A program made the position numbers and the translations under genes. Shown one piece after another: positions 20,898-33,300 of a stretch of DNA of 57,773 bases (position 1 is the first letter of the stretch; each line of letters begins with the position of its first letter). Source of the DNA: Heterotrichella gracilis. Lineage: Eukaryota > Sar > Xanthophyceae > Tribonematales > Xanthonemataceae. Below the pieces are notes generated by a model, which worked only from the letters and a program-made list of their open reading frames with translations, ran no database searches and was not told where the DNA came from. The stretch is taken from positions 1-57,773 of the forward strand of contig JAULBX010025674.1 of the NCBI GenBank assembly GCA_032358255.1, in the 5' to 3' direction.

Positions 20898-22462
20898 TTA
20901 TTGCACCCGCAGGAGCCTCCAATTTGGGAAAGAAACTCTTACAGGTACACGACGCCCCAACGGTGGCACCTTGTGGCACAATAATGGATCCCTGGTGCGA
21001 GCAGCGCCCTTACCTAGCTTGTAGAGCACTGCTGGCTTCTCATGCGCACATTTGACGTTGTCAAATATAAAATACTAAATTTTAAGTAGTAATTACCCTC
21101 CTTGCAAGTTCCTCGCACATATGGACTGTTTTGGGAATAACCCGTCACACACAGGGTATGTCTGACTTCAGAAGAAAACCAGTACTGTGTTATAACTCGT
21201 CACACAGATAAATCCCAGCTCAACATTTAATGAACGTTTAGTTAATCCGCGCTGCAGTATTCTTTGTACAACGTAAAATCATATCTCTAGCGTTGTTCGC
21301 AAACTTTGTTGGCAACACCCAATTTGGCACGCTGACAGCCCCTCCCCTTCATAAGGAAAGGGATGGCAAATAATCCGGAGAGGAATTGGGTAACCAACGT
21401 ATGAAACATGTTGCTATAATCTTGCACTGCAGTGGTGAGCTTTGAACGAGCTCCAAACTTGAAGGAGGAAGGGTAGCAGCTTGCTGTGGGTCACATACAT
21501 ATATATTGCAAAAACACACAGGATGATAAGTATCACTACAAGCTAAGGGGCTTCTGAACATCCAACTGTGGGCTCTGAGGTCAGCTATGAAGTGCACAGC
21601 CATGGAAGGTGCAATGATCCAAACCGGTGACTGGTGTTCAAAGCACAGTGCCCTTGTAAGTGCGTTTGCCTGTCAAAGAAATACAGCACTACCGTATCAT
21701 AGCATAGCCAAGTGGCCAAAATGCACGTCATAGAATTTGCAAAATGTCCACCGTGTCCCGCTGAGCGGCAGCACAGGCTGCAAATGGACAGGGGACTTTA
21801 TTGAAGGCGCCAAACGCCTGAAATGTACTGCAGGAAACTGGGCATGCCATGACTCCAGACAGCCACTGCCTATCAAGGTTATTATTCAAAATGACTTTGC
21901 ACGGATTATGGCGTGTGCACATAACGCCAATGTAAACAGCGGAACGTAGGTGCAGACAGTACCACAATAAAAACACTACCTGATGTCACAACATCTCACC
22001 TCAGCGGTGGGTCTCGCAAGTGCGTTTCATACCCGCTCCATGTGGGGAGGGCCTGGCTAGACAGGCCGAATCACCCCCCAGACAAAAACACAAATTTGCC
22101 CTCCAATCATCAGAATTTCATGCCATCTGTGGATGTGGAGCTGGCCACAACATTCCTGCACAACTGTGATAGTAGCTGATGGTACTAGCCGGAGTTTGGC
22201 ACATTTAACCTCGCTCTTGCGTGTGGTTTTACTGATGGAGGCTGTCTGATGCAAGCTTGTACAGGGCTGTGGGCTGAAGGTCTCAACTGATACGTCAACG
22301 GGCCAGCGGCTGGCAAAAAGGGCTGTTGATGCGCCTCCGCCTAGGCGCGCCTGAGTACATGTTACCAACTTCATATAAAAATCAACACCAGCTGCCAGTT
22401 CCACTGACCCCATGTGAAGGCCAGGCCTATTGGCCTTGTGGGCTGTTCTCCCCTTCCCAGAA

Positions 22463-24337
22463 CTAGTACTCCACCTCCTGGAGGCAGGAGATTGGCTTGT
22501 TGCACCGTGGGCAGTCGCGCTTGCCCTCCGCAAAGTGCGCCAAGATGCAGCTCTTGCAGAACACCAGGTGGCGACAGGGAAGCACAATGACGGAGCGCTG
22601 TTGCTGCAGCAAGGGAGGGTCAGGGGCGTCAGCGAATATTAGGCATGGGAGTGGCTTGGCACACAGCCCTCCGCCACAGAGGCAGAGTAGGGGACCACTG
22701 GCTCACACCAGGGCACCAGCAAGAGCGCGGCATTCACTAGTCTGCACAAAGTGATAGTGCAGGCTCGAGTGCGCACCATTTTGCATCCCTTGCATCCCAC
22801 AGTGTCCAGGCACGACAGGAGCAGCTTCTTCATCAGCTTGTTTTTCAGCTTGATATCACGGCACTCAGCCTCAACGGCCTTGAGGGATTTGGAAGTCACC
22901 TGTGGGATTGCACACAGAGGTGTCGACCAGACTGTGGAAGGGCAAGTTGTGGATAGGTAAGGAAGTGTGCAAACTGCCGTGCAACACATTTTCACTGAGC
23001 TGGCACTGCCAATGCACAGGCAGCAAGTGTGTGTCAAGGGGGGATACAGCTACAGCCTAGCGGCAACTCATCATGAATGCAATTGACATTTGGGGGTTGG
23101 TGTTCACAAGTATCCAGCTAGTTGGCAACCCACCAACAGTGTTTCAACCCACACTTGCTCACCTCCAGCTGTTGTTCCATGGTTATCGCCAAAGAGAGAG
23201 CTTTGTTCCTGTCCTGCTCAAGGGACTGCTGCTGCTGCCCATGTCCTGGGGTCTGCTCTGGGACTGGGGTGGTCTGGGCAGGGAAGACAGGTTCGTGCGG
23301 CGAGAACGCAGGGCGATTGGCTTCCATCCGCCGGGAAACTTCACACTTTGTCAACTGCATACCATGTCCACAGGTGTGTAAGCACACACTTGCTGTCACT
23401 AACAAGGTGACGGGCCCTGGTGGATACCAACACTGGCAAGTGTCGACTTACACTGCTATTACGACTGGACGGGTCAGTCGTTTGGGCTGGGAAGGTGGTG
23501 GGCCGCACAGCACCCAGGCTGAAAGATAAGTCTTCTTGGATACCCTCTAGCTGTTCCTCTGACCTGCGGCAGGAAATGGGCAGTGTTGTTGGTGTCCTGT
23601 TTTGGTGTGTTGATCGCTGGGTGGGCTGTTCCCCTAGCACCCCTTCCACCCAGCTGAACCGTTCTACAAGAAACAAATAGGTGCTATGTACTGGCAATGC
23701 TACACGACAGGATACGCTAAGCCCTAAGGTGTCGATTCACTGCGACACAACACACCCAAACCCCAGACAACGCTTCTGAGAAGGACTTTTTGCACAGGAC
23801 ACCTGGCGAGGACGACGAGTCAAGAGGTCTCCGGCAGCGGAGCAAGAAGATCATTGCTATACACAGAAGTGGCCTGGTTTATCTATACTTCCAACCACAT
23901 AAACAAAGGTTTCTGGGTTGCCGTTGCCTCCCGTTAATGCGCCAACCGGGCAGCACCAGTGGTGCCAGCAGCACTAACGGCACAGATACCCATGAGCCGC
24001 TGTAGCTTTACCTTGCCGCGAGCGAAGGTTCGGGGAAGAAGAACTCTGCTGCGATGCCACCCGGGAAGTCGCACGTTCCGAAGCGCAACTCCTCGCGCTC
24101 CCGCTTTAGCCTGGCTGCCTGGAGGTCGCCCTGGCCGGCTTGCCGGCACTTTTCAAAGGATGGTTCACCCTCTACAAAGCTAGCGCTGAAGTGGGACGCC
24201 TGTCCAGAAGGAACAAAGCAACGAGTAGCAGGACCACCTGGTTGCTGCGGCAAGGAGCTATTATCCTGCGGGAAGAACTCCATGTCCCCTGGCAACGAAG
24301 GAGGCCGTGCAAAGTGGTGAGGTTGACTCCAGGGCAT
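22463..24337 (-). CDS. C3HC4 RING-finger protein, paralogue of the 14921-19165 gene
   Basis: This is a probable E3 ubiquitin ligase. Exons, written in minus-strand order: 24337-24012, 23828-23803 (26-base micro-exon, uncertain), 23663-23452, 23354-23163, 22899-22777, 22603-22463. They join in phase to 339 residues. The first exon is rich in Phe, Pro and charged residues (MPWSQPHHFARPPSLPGDME). A Gln-rich coiled segment follows (QQQQSLEQDRNKALSL and TMEQQLE). The C-terminal RING has C-x2-C-x11-C-x-H-x3-C-x2-C-x11-C-x2-C, with LPCRHLVFCKSC and DCPRC, and the protein ends with LQEVEY. The penultimate exon is 123 bases, phase 0, and ends GCKGCKM. That matches the 123-base, phase-0 exon ending GCNACKM in the other RING gene. 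The link from exon 1 to the third exon is the weakest part; a start at 23854 is an alternative. Confidence 0.75.
22670..22745 (-). repeat. Dispersed repeat, copy 4 (in RING-gene intron)
   Basis: On the minus strand it has GGTGCCCTGGTGTGAGCCAG followed by TGGTCCCCTACTCTGCCTCT. It lies in the last intron of the minus-strand RING gene, matching the position of copy 1 in the last intron of the other RING gene. Confidence 0.7.
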
Positions 24338-25307
24338 TCGATCAGCTCAGAGTCTGCGCAAACGGCAAAATGTTACTGTTGTGGTTCTGCAAGGCTGTTA
24401 CCTGGCGTTTCCGTGAATAACAGATATGCAAGTGCTTATCACCATGTGCGCAAACCGGGCTGGTGCTGGTTTCTATACAAAACTGAGCCAAAAGCAAGAG
24501 CCCAGCCTGTGCAAGGCGACTCCAACCTCGCCTCAGCGGTGACGTAAGCAGCAGGCACTCGATGACTATATGAGCGTCAAAACCACATGGGTGCTTGCCA
24601 TGTGATCAGACGACAGACGCCATATTATGTCATGTTGGGCTACTGATCTGGCAGTGTACCGCTTCAATGTGCACCTCGGAAGCAAAGGTTACCACCACTG
24701 CACACACCCACAACGAGTTTGTAATTCTTGACGTCACCGTGTTTGTAATGTGGTTTACTCGAGTCGTGCGCCATTGCTCTAGCCTTGTCTAGGCCAGTGT
24801 ACCGATCATACGGTACCGATGCATGCATGCATGTGCCATTTTTTCCCAACCGGGTACACAGAAGTACATATGGTTGCACAAAGGACAAACAGCTGGAAAA
24901 AGCAAGGGATGCACCACCTTAAGAAAAAATACAGTTATATCTACACCTTCAATCCGTGTGGTAAGGAGCATTTCACAGCACACTTCATAGATCCAGCATG
25001 CGTGGCAACAGCCACTAGGCACGGTGAGCGGAAACCCAGCTGTGGCTCCATCCCTGCCAGCCCAACAGACTGTCCCTTAGTGGAAAGCCTGGAGAAAGCC
25101 TTCCAGCCTGGGAAACCACTTAGCGGTCACCGTGCCCCGCACACTGCGACAGATTAAGGAAACATTGCCTGGAAGTAAAACATAGGATATCCAAAAATGT
25201 AAACAAAGTACGCCCACAGCCTAACCCCACCTAATTAGGAGTAAACACCCCTATCTCCCAAGCTCACCCACGTCACTGTTAATCCACTCCCCTGCGTGCA
25301 CATGCCG
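24338..25307. other. Intergenic region with presumed RING-gene promoter
   Basis: About 970 bases between the start of the minus-strand RING gene and the end of the GT14-like gene. No gene is recognised. A TGCATGCATGCATG tract lies at about 24821. Confidence 0.6.
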
Positions 25308-28300
25308 TTACAAACCGCTGGTGACTCCCCTGCCTGCAAGGGCTCTACCCGCTGCTTTCTTTCGCCGCACTTTCCTGTTTTTCTGTAAAACCTTGCCCCC
25401 TGCTGGCGCACCGCCACCTTCTGCCCGATCCTGCTGCTGGTGGTGGTGCTGTTGCACGCCACACCCCCGGGTGGTGTCTCTCCGGCTGGGGTTGATCACC
25501 GGGAGCAGCGCCTCAGGCTCACACCGCGTGAACAGCATGTACAGCTGTGCAGCCGTCTCCCGCCGATACTTGCGGGCCACCAAGGGGCAGTCAATGCCCA
25601 AGCCTGGGCGCACGCCCGGCACAGGCGGCGGCTCGAGCGCCGTCCAGTTGCCCTCACATGCGCCGGTCTCGTTGAGGGTGGCATTGCTGATGTGGAGAAA
25701 CAGGCCCTGGGTGAGGTTCTGCGCTGCCTGCGGGGCGCACAGGGGATCATGCACCCGCCGCTGCTCCAAAAGCCTGTGGGGAACGGAGGAGAAGGGCATT
25801 GAGTCATCGCCAACTTTACCTCGCACGTATAATGGACCAAATTTGGCCCCTGGCTTTGTGCCCTGACGCAAAAAACACACAAACACACACAATATCAGAT
25901 GATGCATGTCACATGTGCTTGACGCAGTGCGCCTGGCAAACGCATTCAATTGTTCATGCCACTGCGAGGACCCTACACAGGGTTACTGTTCGGCTTCGGA
26001 GGGATGGATTGGACCTTCCACCCCAAGTGCTTGCTAGCTCTGGTCTGACGGCTGGCGAGGGTCACCAATATCCAGCAGACGTAACTGGCAGCCGTGTGCA
26101 GGCCCCTAAGACACTATCTGCTCAGGGTGTGCCCGACCCATCACAATTACCACGCAGTGCATGCAAGATGCAACGAAACCTCCATTGCATGAAACCGCAT
26201 GCTATCACCCTACTTCAAACAAGACCACTGCTTCCTGTCCGCTGGCCCACCCAGTCATGTTTCCTCCCCACTCACATGCGCATGTCCACATCCTTTGCGC
26301 CATACTCCCTCGGGTGCCAGCCCTTGCCAGTCCAATCAGTGTAGGTCCCCCTGCCGGAGCAGTCCGTCTCGTTGTCTAACCCGTGCATTGCCAGGGTGGT
26401 GGCAAAGTAGTGCTCATCACTCACGCAGTCCCGGTGCCTGCACGTGGCGGAGTGCAGGGATTTGAGTTAGCAGCGAACACTCTGAATATGCACTGTCTAT
26501 CTGTCAGCGTGCTATCGGCTGTGGCAAGCCACATGCGTTGGCTTCAGACTGAAGCGCAGCGAATTGTGTGTGCTTGCAAGTCAGGCGCTGCATATTAGGT
26601 ATGCAACGATTGTGTGAAACTGCAGTAACTGTATCCCAGATCCTCATGTTCAAGCAGTTGCTACACCTCAGGTTACGGAATGGGTGTTTGAGCATTGATG
26701 CATGTGGCCCCAGATGCAGGCAGTGCATCCCCACCTACGCAGGTCAGGATCCCAGCTGACCGTGCACAGCTTGCTGAAGGCCTCGCTGATCAGCGTGTCG
26801 TCCCCGATGACCTGCGCGTGGCGCCGCTGTAGCACTATCCACTGGGAGGACTTGCGCCACACAGTCTCGTTCACTCCGTACTTGAGGAAGGAGGGGCCCC
26901 AGCGGCGCGTGAACGTGTTGTCAAACTGCAGGGTGCAGCGGGTGTGTGTGAGCACCAGGGCGTGCGCCACGCGTGTGCGCATGCACACCCGCCAGCATAC
27001 GCCGCGCACGCATAGAAAAGTGGCTGCATGCGCTTGCACACACGACAGCGCTTGGCGACAGTGCTTGCATTATCAAGCAGGCATGCATGCATGCTCTCCT
27101 CTATGGCCACCAAATATAATCTTGTGCATGGATATGGGATATGCATGCGGTGCAGTATCCAGTGCACGCTGCCCATAAAAGAAATCAAGCAACAAGTACA
27201 TTCATTCTCTTATTTAGTTACTTATAGAAAATCAATAAATACTCCTATAAAAAAGATCTATTGATTTTCTTTATTGTTTTCTCATTTTCTGTTTTGAAGT
27301 ATTGGTGCAGTGTTTCCCCAATGTCATGAGATTGTGCACATGGCAGACGCCACATGCGTGTGCACATGGAATACATGCACGCACCGAGTCGGGGCATGCA
27401 TTGATGCGGCTCTTCTCCATCGCCATCATCTGGGCGTACATGGTGCCCGCATCGTACAGGGGGATATCAGACTCGGACAGCAGCACAAACCACTGGTTGC
27501 GCGGCTGGAGCAGGGCGTGTTGGATGAGCAGGCGGGTGGCCTCTGCCAGCGTGTGGGTGCCCCATGCTGGGGTGATGCGGTGGGGGATGAGGGTGTCGTG
27601 GAACAGGCTGCGGGGCGGGTAGCCTGCGGCGGTGGTGAAGGGTGCAGGTGGGGCGCATAGCATGGTGAACTATAGCATTAAATCACAGGGCAGGCTGTGC
27701 GGCAGGCGCTGTGGTGGTTTGGATATGTGTCTTTGGCAGAACACCATCCCCCATGCAGGTGCGACCCTCCATGAGGCCAACATTCGACACGACCACAGGG
27801 CAAAAACCAGTGCCAAAGCCCTCTAAAATAGTACGCATCCCACCAATAACAACGACCAAAATCCTTTTTCGTGCTGGCGCACCTTGGTAGGCGGGCGGCG
27901 CATGCACATATATGTTGTACAGGAACTGGCGACGGTAGATGGCACGCGGCGAGCTGCGTGGAAGGGCAGGGTTCAGCCAACATGCCTGCAGCAGTGCAGC
28001 CCGTGTGTCGCCTGTGGAGCAGTTGGCGGAGGCCTGCAGGGAGGCGGCTGGCACCAATCCTGCGTGAAGGGGGGTTTGATAGCGTCCCTTAAATGCAGTG
28101 TTGATAGCCGAGGCATCATAACGGCCCCCAAAACAGTGTGCATGGCAGCAGGGAGAGCGGTGGTGGGTGGGTGCGCTGAACTGCTGCGTGAGTAGGTGTG
28201 TAACCCCCGCACCGTGCGCAGCCCATACACCTGCTTGTACATGTGGCTGAGCAGCATTGCGATGCCCTCAGTTGATGCCTGCCGGTGGAATGCAGGGTAG

Positions 28301-29212
28301 TGTACGGCATGCAGAATTCGCCATGCGTGGGGAATGCCGGAACTATGTAGTCGTGATTTTTAGAACCCACAGGGCTGTAATGGCACAATACCTGCTATCT
28401 TGTCCAGCCATAGCCCCCAGATGGGCTCCAGAGGCAGGTTGCCCCTCACCAGGAACAGGAGGGCGATCTGAGGGACATCCAGGGCCTCAGCACAGCGCAG
28501 CTGCAAGAAGACACGAGGCGAGCTGATGTGGGTTGTGTTTGCCAAGAGACGTATACCATGCAAGGGAGGGCCAGAAGACTTTGTGGCCTGATCACTGGCA
28601 GGGCTGTGCACTTGCTAAGTAGTTGCCCAGACAAACAATTGTAAATTTAACCACTGGCATGTCTTGCAAAGTACTCGAGTGCTTTCACCATAACTTAAAT
28701 TTGAACAGCGACGAGGGTGGTACTGGCAGCCAGCAGAGGCCACAACGAACAGATCTGCTGATATGCATGCATGCATATGGCAATCAGTGACCACCGTGAT
28801 CTCGAGTACCCACGCTCACCACAGTGGGCACAGCATCTTCCATTCATAGATCGGTTGCACGGCCTACCTGGTGGTCCGTCTCCCCTGCAGGAAGGGACGC
28901 TTTGTGCCCGTCACTGTCCTCCCAAGGCTGTGCTGCAAGGACGGTGTTGGCAGCAGGGGTGCTGCCAGAGCCATGTTTTCTTGGTTTCTTCTTGTAAACA
29001 CGCTTCACCCGCCTCCACCGTTTCCTTTTGGCTGCTGAGCTGGAAGCTAACCGTCGCTGGTTCACGGTCAAGGCTGGCCCATTTTCAGGTCCCTTGCCCG
29101 AAGGAAACGCCGCTGGCAATGTGTCCCGGTTAAAGGTTGATCTGTCGGAGCCTTGTGCTAGAGAATAAATTGGAACCAGAAGACATAGCAGCCAGACTGT
29201 CCAGGTGCTCAT
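25308..29212 (-). CDS. GT14 / DUF266-type core-2/I-branching glycosyltransferase-like protein
   Basis: This is a likely secretory-pathway glycosyltransferase; donor and acceptor are unknown. Seven exons agree in phase, in minus order: 29212-28868, 28500-28392, 28059-27883, 27623-27385, 26925-26735, 26437-26276, 25773-25308, giving 562 residues. It starts with a signal peptide or anchor (MSTWTVWLLCLLVPIYSLAQ), followed by a basic linker. The family core is clear: IALLFLVRGNLPLEPIWGLW, then NIYVHAPPAY, FHDTLIPHRI, TPAWGTHTLAEATRLL, FVLLSESDIPLY, WRKSSQWIVLQRRHA, and CVSDEHYFATTLAMHG. The DEHYF motif and LLSES are characteristic of plant DUF266 proteins. About 45 residues with two Cys are inserted between the first strand and NIYVHA. 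The C terminus ends in a Gln/Lys-rich tail (QHHHQQQ). It is divergent from PLATZ, with about 1.2 kb between starts. Confidence 0.87.
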
Positions 29213-30387
29213 GTCTTTGTCAAGCGGTTGTTAACTCCTTCTGGCAACTCCATGTGTGTGGGGGGCATGTGACACTGCACGTACATCACCTCGCCCCAGC
29301 ATCAGTTCTTATGTGTAAGAACTCTATGGATACAGGTACAGTCTCAGCAATCACACACCAGTATACGCGCACCCATAGGTTGCACACTAGTGCACAGCCA
29401 AGACAAATATCACAAACAACCCAAACCACATCGGACACAAGTGGGTGTGGACATATTAGTAGTCTTAATCAACACTCCAGCTGAAAATATCTACGACTCC
29501 TATCGATAGGTGGGACAGTTCCTGCAACTTAACGTTGCAGTGAACCTGTTTGGTCCTTGCCAAACACTTGAAAGCCTTGGCCCAATTGGTCTGGAGGGTT
29601 GTACCGGATGGCCTTGTCAACAAATCCCCACATGGGTAGCAAATGCCAATTGCCGGTACAAAAGTGCGCATCATATGATGCATGTGCCCGTCAAAAGCCC
29701 AAAAGTCGAATGACATCATTTGTGGTGGAAAATTGGCCTCTTCGAGCAAGCAAAGCTGTCAAAACGCACGATTCCTCAATCCAGCCGGATCGAAAGCAAC
29801 GCCGATCCATATCGCACTCTGCATATCTTTGTAGTGCTGGTGGATGCTTCTATCCAGGAACACAGGAGTGAAAGCAGCACTAATGGGCCGAAGTAACTGT
29901 CCACTTCTCCTCAGGCTCGAGTCTTGCCCTCCACTAGCATGTCCCAGACCGAGCTCTGCGAAAGTCTAAACGCTCAACCACCAGCCGGCATCAGTCTTCC
30001 CTGCAGGTAAACTCGAATACCTTCTACTCAATGAGCAGGATGCTAGCTGGTTTAGGGCTGTTCACCCTTCGTGTGCTATGTGCAGTACACAGAACCCCTT
30101 TGGGGCCGGGCCCGCTCCAGTGGAATGTGGGCTCCCAGTACACCTCCTGGAACCGCCGTGCCACGTCCTTGTTGCACATCACTGACGTTCAATTGCTTGC
30201 AAACCGCACGCTGCATTCACAACGAACAATACACAATAATACTCTCTTGGTTGAGCCCTCACACCGGCACATACCAGTCCACTTGCAGACGACTTGAGTT
30301 GCCAAACGCTCCTCTGGTGCAGGGGTCCACCAGTGGCACCCGCCAAGCACCAGCAATAGTGAGCTGAGAACCTGAGGAGTTGATAGC
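29213..30387. other. Divergent intergenic region (GT14-like gene and PLATZ)
   Basis: This 1.2-kb stretch separates the starts of two divergent genes and must contain both promoters. Open frames on both strands (for example 30401-30790 minus) show no recognisable domain; one of them overlaps the antisense of PLATZ exon 1. Confidence 0.65.
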
Positions 30388-33300
30388 ATGGAGGCTGTTG
30401 TCAGCAACGGGAGCAAACAGTCACCCAGTGCAGACGGGCCAGTTCCGGGATGGATGAACAACCTACTGGGCTGCGCCTTCTTCTCATCATGTGAGACCCA
30501 CTGCCACAGCAAGAAGAATGAGGTGCGCGCAAGCAACACAACACCGTAGCTCTGCAAGGGGTTCTGAAGTGACGAATGCCGGGGGCAGCGGCCAAAGTCA
30601 GTTGGCAAAGCCACGATGGCGGAAAAGGGTCCATTGGGTTCCAAAAGCGATGCACCCCAAACTTCGAAATTGTACGCAATTGCACCAGCGTTCGCACACG
30701 GCGCCCATGCACGACGGCGACGGTCGTTGCAACCTGCGAAGTCACCCTATCCTTGCCACACAACACGGCAGCTACAGGAGTTCTGGCCATTGCACCCCAC
30801 CCGCGGTGCAGCGGGCGGACGTCACGTGCCTGATCGCTGGCGGGATCCCCCGCGTTTTGTGTGCCCCTATTCCTTGTACTAGCGGGTGCTGCAACACGAT
30901 TCGCTCATTTTTACAGTTAGTGCCGTAAAGCTGTGAGGCGGCCATCCTGCCGTTCAGCATTGCCAAGGACTCAGTGTACCGAGTCGTACCAGACTGCTAG
31001 CCATATTAGGCACAAATGTCTGCCAACGTTGGGGGTGTGCTTATGCGATACGTGTGCGTTTTGACACCCGCTGCGCCCACCGGCACCCTTCCAGTACCAC
31101 CACCTCCAGGCACACGTATTGAACAGGGCCAGGTCTCTGTGATACTCCTTGGCTGGTACTCTGAGGATTGCTGGTACTGGCCAACCACAGTACTACTACC
31201 CAGCTCTTGGTGGCCTGGCCCTTGTCACCTCTCCAGACACTTTCCTCTCCCACTACCTCCTCACCAACCCCCGCACCCCCCTGCCCTGCAGAAAGTCTAC
31301 TTCTGCACCACCTGTGGTGAGCCAGGCTCCCTGTGCCCACACTGCAAGGAGGATGAGCACGCACAGCATCACCTCATACAGGTACCGCCCGCATACACTG
31401 GGAACCCTACAAACCCTACAGTAACCCTGGAAACCCTATAGACACTGGCAACCCCTTCACCCAAACTGCCGTGCAACAGTGGTATATATTACCCGCCTTG
31501 TGTGGCTGCCATGCTCATGCCACCATGTATCAAACTCAACACCCCAAAAGCCATACCGCAATGCCACTCATACCTTGCTCGTGGCACCACAGTCAAACCC
31601 TGCTCTCCACGCCAAGCTCTGCGTCCCAGCAGCTTAACCTTAACATCATTTACCCTGCTCGTTACCCTAACAGGCTTACTTTGAACCTTGCACAGCACAC
31701 CAACACACCACCCCTCTGGCACAAGCATGCTGCAACCCCTGCACCCTACACCACACCACCATTCCTGCAACACCGCACCCCAAAATTACCAAATCCCACC
31801 CGGCCCCCCTCAACCCCAAACCACCAACGCGCACCCTCCCTGGCCCCCCGCAGATCCGGCGCTACGTGTACCGCGACGTGGTCAAGACATCCGACCTGGA
31901 GCCCTTCACCAACGTGGATGGCATCCAGCGCTACTACGTGAATGGCGCCAACGTGGTGCTGGTGAAGAGCCCCAGCCGGCAGGAGAAGAAGGCGGGGCGC
32001 AAGGGCGACCTGTGCCTCTACTGCAGCTTCAGGACGCAGAAGGACACGCAGTTCTGCTGCCTGTCCTGCAAGGTGAGGGCAGTGCTTGGGCACAAATGTG
32101 TGTGGATGCGGGTCCAGGTGAAACGGGGTCAGAACAACAGATGAAAATCTCGCCACACCCCGCAGGAGGGGTGTTCACTACTATTTTCTATACTATTGTG
32201 TTTTCTACTATTTCTTACTACTATACTTCCAGTATACAATTGTGCGTCCACTTTTACTGGCCAAAATCGAAGTTGAGATTTCCCTCCCCCTGCAGATGTA
32301 CTACGTGCAGCAGTTTGGCCCCCCGCCTCCCAAAGCGACCTCCCCTACCAGCTCGCTGTCGCCCACCCCTGGTGTCCTGGCCAACAGCGGCTCTCCAGTC
32401 CTCAGCCCCCGCCTCGGGAAGGGCAGTCACAAGCGCAAGATCAAGCAAGAGGAGCCAGCCGCAGACGACAACCTGCTGGTGCAGGACCTGCAGGAGGCGG
32501 TGTATGGCATGGTGCGTGGCCTCTGTGTGCGAAGGGCTGCCTATTGGTCTGGCTACCTTGCTAAAATGCATGTAACATGCGTGTAACATGCATGAATTGA
32601 CTAAGAACTTACTGTAGTGGAGTCTGTGCGTGTGATGTGTGTTTTCGTTATAATTGCTGGGGCCAGTGCGGTCCCAGGGAGCTGTGCTAGCCGCGCGTCC
32701 TCCAGCTGCCGCTAACCCCGACCCTAAACTCTTTAACAGTCTGATGGCCCCCCTTGCAGGGCACATGCCCCCTCATCCTGGGCTACTGAACGCCACCCCT
32801 AAACACTCTGCTATTCCCCCCTTGCAGGGCACAGGGCCCCTCCTGCTGCAGGGTGGATCCTACTCCGATGCCCACCCCCAGTCATCGGGGACCGCCTCCT
32901 TCCCCTCCATGCAACCCCAGGGATCCCAGGACCTGCTGATCGCCGCGGCAGCCAAGGACATCCTGTTTGATGAGACGATGGGCATGGGCAGGCAGGGCAG
33001 CGTGAGCGATGTAGCAGTGCAGTCAGCGACCCACCAGCTCACCAAGATCCTGAACCAGGACCCGCAGCTGATGCAGGTGGGGTGGGGGAAAAAACCCTTG
33101 CTAGGGTTTGCAATGGCAACAACGGGAGAACTATCTGTGACATTAGACATGAAAGCAAGGGGAAGCTTGCAGCTGCAGCAGGAGCGTGTTGTGTGACGGT
33201 GTGGGCGGCAGCTGTCAGTCCCGCAGCAGGCTAGGTACTGCTGGGCGCCCTTGTTGTCATCGTAACTGTGCCCGCAGCATGCATGCATGTACCGCACCAC

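Larger units (their letters stand above)
19166..22462. other. Intergenic region between convergent RING genes
   Basis: No gene is recognised. It holds the 3' UTRs of both RING genes, a G-rich stretch at 19160-19490, AT-rich DNA at 19490-20200 and 21050-21600, and two tandem copies of the dispersed repeat. Short open frames show no domain or signal sequence. Confidence 0.6.

Noticed and set aside
30189-30790. Minus-strand frames of 129-151 codons upstream of PLATZ as a separate gene.
   Set aside because: They overlap PLATZ exon 1 in antisense, have no recognisable domain and no clean exon structure.
31016-31291. PLATZ start at the ATG at 31016.
   Set aside because: This frame encodes no PLATZ residues before KVYFC, whereas the exon at 30388-30522 supplies the missing conserved N terminus and joins in phase.
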